A stretch of 6,703 bases of DNA from the NCBI GenBank assembly GCA_964457405.1, contig CAYWEP010000065.1, forward strand, positions 1 to 6,703, given 5' to 3'. Of the stretch, positions 4,683-6,703 are shown piece after piece. The DNA is from CAYWEP01 sp964457405 (lineage in GTDB: Bacteria > Patescibacteriota > Microgenomatia > Levybacterales > UBA12049). Each line of letters opens with the position of its first letter. Positions within the stretch are counted from its first letter, which is position 1. The position numbers were made by a program, and so were the translations under genes. The notes under the pieces were generated by a model that did no database searches, was not told where the DNA came from, and saw only the letters and a program-made list of their open reading frames with translations.

Positions 4683-4710
4683 ATTATACAAATCTCTGCT
4701 GAAATTTAAA
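4683..4710 (-). promoter_or_regulatory. Promoter candidate of the 832-aa gene, predicted leaderless
   Basis: In the 40-bp gap before the ATG the minus strand reads TTTAAA (4705-4710, 4 of 6) and a perfect TATAAT (4683-4688) with a 16-bp spacer. Seven nt (TTAACAT) separate the -10 box from the ATG, so the mRNA would have almost no leader. No Shine-Dalgarno is present in the gap, which fits this reading. Confidence 0.5.
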
Positions 4711-4715
4711 GTGGC

Positions 4716-6703
4716 TTATTTCCTTTTGAAGATACTTGTGAAACCGTCCCAGAGTCTCTGGAAGAAGTTTCGAGAAGTTGTTACGCCCTGAGTCCCGGAG
4801 GGTGTTGGGTAGGTGTAGGATGGCGTTGAATATTCAGGTGTGCCATACGAAGGCGTACCATACTCCGGTGTTCCGTATGACGGTGTGCCGTAGCTTGGGG
4901 TGCCATATTCTGGCGTTCCATAGCTTGGGGTTCCATAGGTAGGGCTTGGGTACGCATAACTAGGGGTCCCGTAGGACGGCGAACCATATGAAGGTGAGAG
5001 GTAACTTCCTGGAGTCGGGTAGGAATAGCCTGGTGTTGGATAGGTGTAACCTGTTCCAGAAGGTGTTCCATAGGAAGGGGATGGATATGAGTATCCTGTG
5101 CCAGGAGTTGGATATACATATTCTCCTTGAATTGTTGTAGGGCTGTAATATGGGCTCGTGTACGTTCCTGGAGTTGGGTAGCTATAATTTGTGGTCGGAG
5201 ACGTATAACCGCTGCCCGGCGTGTAATATGGGCTTGTGTAGGTTCCGCCTGGTGTGTAATAAGTCGGAGTGTAGTAAGTTGGCGTCGAATAGTTGGGTGT
5301 TGTGTATGGCGTGAAGTAACTTGGGCTTGTGTAGGTTGATCCTGGTGGCGGAGTGTAATATTGCGGCGTTGTATATGGCGTGTAATAAGTTGGCGTCGAA
5401 TAAATAGCCGGCGTGTAGTACGTAGGCGTAGAGTAGTTTATAGGCGTGTAGTAGGTTGGGCTGGTGTATGTACTCCCGGGTGGCGGTGTTGAATAGCTTG
5501 GTGTTGTGTAAGGTGGAGGGGTTGAATAGGTAATAGGCGTTGGATACGTTCCTGGCGTGTAGTAAGTAGGTGTGGTGTAACGCGGTGGAGGCGTGTAATA
5601 GCTTGGCGTTGTGTAATCAGATCCTGGCGGGGGCGTGTAATATGTTGGCGTCGAATAAGTAGGCGGAGTGTAATAAACAGGAGTAGTATAACCACCACCT
5701 GTATATGGTGTGTAGTATTGAGGAGTCGTATATGGGGGTGGTGTGCTATATGTTGGTGTTGTGTAGTTTGAACCAGGGGGTGGAGTGTAATAATACGGCG
5801 TTGTATATTGCGGTGGAGTGTAATAATACGGCGTTGTATAATTTGTGCCTCCTGGTGGAGTGTAATATGTTGGCGTAGCGTAAGTAGGTGTAGGATATTC
5901 CCCTGTTGGCGTCGCATAATCTGCCCAAGGCGTGTAGTAGGTTGGTGTTGTGTAATTGCTCCCTGGAGGCGGAGTGTAATAAGAAGGAGTTGAATATGTT
6001 CCTGGTGTGTAGTACTGAGGCGTGGTATAGGTTGATCCTTCTGGCGGAGTGTAATAAATTGGTGTTGTATAGAAAGCTGTTGTTGGTGGAGTTACGTATA
6101 CTATATCAGCAGGTGGAGTGTAGTATACTCCCGGAATATAATCTTCAGGCGGTCTTGGGGCACGTGATGAGAATCCTTCACAATCACCCGGGTTTGCCGA
6201 ACAATAATCGTAACAACTGGCAGGTGAGTCACAGTTACCCATCCGGGCAATTGGTTCGTGAGTTACCTCAGTCCCTGGAGTGTAATATAGATAGGGAGTG
6301 TAGTCATCTGTTGGTCTTCCTGCAGTTGAGTCAAATCCAGTACAGGATTCACTTGTTGGGTTGGCGGCACAGAAATCATAACAAGTCCCGGGAGTTGTAC
6401 AGCCACCCATCTCAGACCGCTCTTCAAAATGAGCGCTAGTATTCAATGGGTATATACCTATTGGTGCATTAAAAAACTCTATACAAGCGGTCCCAGTCCA
6501 ATAACTATTTGCACCCACACAGCCCGCTGCCTCTTTGGTATCTCCGACCGCCGTGCACGCTCCTCCAGGTCCATGGGATTGCCCGGCAGGACATTCTATT
6601 GGAGCATATGCGCCGTTTGATCCTGGCGCAAAAGCTCTGCACTCTTTCGGATTCTGATCACAAAAGTTTCGGCAGGTTGCCTCGTCTGTACATCCTCCGG
6701 GAC
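4716..6703 (-). CDS. Large Tyr/Thr/Pro-repeat surface protein with Cys motifs, 5' end outside the window
   Basis: The frame is open from the TAA at 4716 to the window edge (661 codons), so the true start is missing. A GTG at 6518 is internal, because a Cys motif lies upstream of it. The first third in view has three copies of a motif C-x5-C-x3-C-x6/8-C-x2-F, such as CDSPASCYDYCSANPGDC, plus other cysteines between copies one and two. From about 6140 to 4803 the protein is almost only Tyr, Thr, Pro, Ser and Gly, with units such as YYTPP, NYTTP and YSTP, changing to YPTP and then SYGTP/EYGTP near the end. Charged residues are very rare and there is no Cys in this part. The last 20 residues (from SRNFFQRLW to FKRK) are amphipathic and basic, with no LPXTG motif. 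The make-up suggests an exported, extended, perhaps O-glycosylated or cross-linked fibre. Function is inferred from composition only. Confidence 0.85.
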   Translation of the reverse strand, partial: PGGCTDEATCRNFCDQNPKECRAFAPGSNGAYAPIECPAGQSHGPGGACTAVGDTKEAAGCVGANSYWTGTACIEFFNAPIGIYPLNTSAHFEERSEMGGCTTPGTCYDFCAANPTSESCTGFDSTAGRPTDDYTPYLYYTPGTEVTHEPIARMGNCDSPASCYDYCSANPGDCEGFSSRAPRPPEDYIPGVYYTPPADIVYVTPPTTAFYTTPIYYTPPEGSTYTTPQYYTPGTYSTPSYYTPPPGSNYTTPTYYTPWADYATPTGEYPTPTYATPTYYTPPGGTNYTTPYYYTPPQYTTPYYYTPPPGSNYTTPTYSTPPPYTTPQYYTPYTGGGYTTPVYYTPPTYSTPTYYTPPPGSDYTTPSYYTPPPRYTTPTYYTPGTYPTPITYSTPPPYTTPSYSTPPPGSTYTSPTYYTPINYSTPTYYTPAIYSTPTYYTPYTTPQYYTPPPGSTYTSPSYFTPYTTPNYSTPTYYTPTYYTPGGTYTSPYYTPGSGYTSPTTNYSYPTPGTYTSPYYSPTTIQGEYVYPTPGTGYSYPSPSYGTPSGTGYTYPTPGYSYPTPGSYLSPSYGSPSYGTPSYAYPSPTYGTPSYGTPEYGTPSYGTPSYGTPEYGTPSYGTPEYSTPSYTYPTPSGTQGVTTSRNFFQRLWDGFTSIFKRK
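4803..6140 (-). repeat. Coding Tyr/Thr/Pro repeat tract (about 450 residues)
   Basis: The tract is built of 4-6 residue units. The upstream part (about 5220-6140) uses YYTP(P)(PGS)xYTTP. The middle (about 4970-5200) uses SYPTPG and YTSP. The last part (about 4820-4960) is a regular 5-residue SYGTP/EYGTP array in 15-bp units. At DNA level GTGTAATA (plus strand) recurs at least a dozen times, yet neighbouring copies differ at synonymous sites. Confidence 0.85.
6171..6698 (-). repeat. Three copies of a four-cysteine motif
   Basis: Copies lie at 6630-6698 (GGCTDEATCRNFC...NPKEC), 6333-6407 (GGCTTPGTCYDFC...NPTSESC) and 6171-6239 (GNCDSPASCYDYC...NPGDC). Each has C-x5-C-x3-C-x6 or x8-C-x2-F. I recall similar short motifs in CPR surface proteins. 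More copies may lie beyond the window. Confidence 0.75.

Noticed and set aside
5127..6439. Several open frames on the plus strand and in other minus frames within the repeat tract
   Set aside because: They arise from the short repeating units, have odd compositions (runs of Arg/Trp/Val or Thr/Ile/His) and no ribosome binding sites; they are shadows of the Tyr/Thr/Pro frame.
4716..6518. Complete 600-aa protein starting at the GTG at 6518
   Set aside because: The frame stays open for 61 more codons to the window edge and includes another copy of the Cys motif (6630-6698), so the GTG is an internal Val codon and the gene is 5'-partial.
4716..6703. CRISPR array or tandem satellite in the repeat region
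   Set aside because: There are no constant repeats with unique spacers, the period is a multiple of three, and variation is mostly synonymous within one long open frame.

Overview
The window reads as a scaffold from an uncultured bacterium, most likely of the Patescibacteria/CPR type. This is inferred from gene content and style, not from a marker gene. Supporting points are an AT-rich backbone with GC-rich palindromes between genes, a very small GIY-YIG protein, a secreted cupredoxin with a W/F-HDHL motif, surface proteins with a short four-cysteine motif, and strong Shine-Dalgarno sites of the form AAGGGGGTGA. TGA ends several of the genes, so the code is standard and not the code 25 of Gracilibacteria/SR1. 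A run of ten N at 327-336 is a scaffold join, so the order across it is not proven.

Left part (1-869). A 71-residue membrane protein lies on the minus strand before the gap. After the gap come a minus-strand tRNA-Asn(GTT) and, almost touching it, a minus-strand GIY-YIG nuclease-like gene. The 140 bp between that gene and cutA hold two back-to-back promoter candidates, two stem-loops and a dispersed-repeat-like element.

Middle part (870-2174). Three small plus-strand genes encode CutA, a protein with an H-x-P-x-x-C-P motif that resembles DUF3303 proteins, and a bacterial Pur-alpha-like nucleic-acid-binding protein. The Pur gene has a 12-bp direct repeat on either side of its ribosome binding site, which may be an autoregulatory site. 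It converges on a minus-strand DUF3175 gene.

Right part (2177-6703). Two large minus-strand genes for exported proteins follow one another. The upstream one runs off the window; it has at least three Cys-rich motifs, then about 450 residues of almost pure Tyr/Thr/Pro/Ser/Gly repeats, then a basic amphipathic tail. The downstream one (832 residues) has a signal peptide, a cupredoxin domain whose usual Cys ligand position seems to be His, and about 600 residues of cysteine pairs at roughly 33-38 residue intervals. Within these, a Cys/His-rich module (HxxxH, CYHG, CxHGxGH, GVFME, DPxYPC) occurs twice. I do not recognise this module as a named family. The two genes together are the most unusual part of the window and could form a surface-structure locus.

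Two genes, cutA and the 832-residue gene, have a perfect TATAAT only 6-7 nt before the ATG and no clear Shine-Dalgarno, which predicts leaderless mRNAs.
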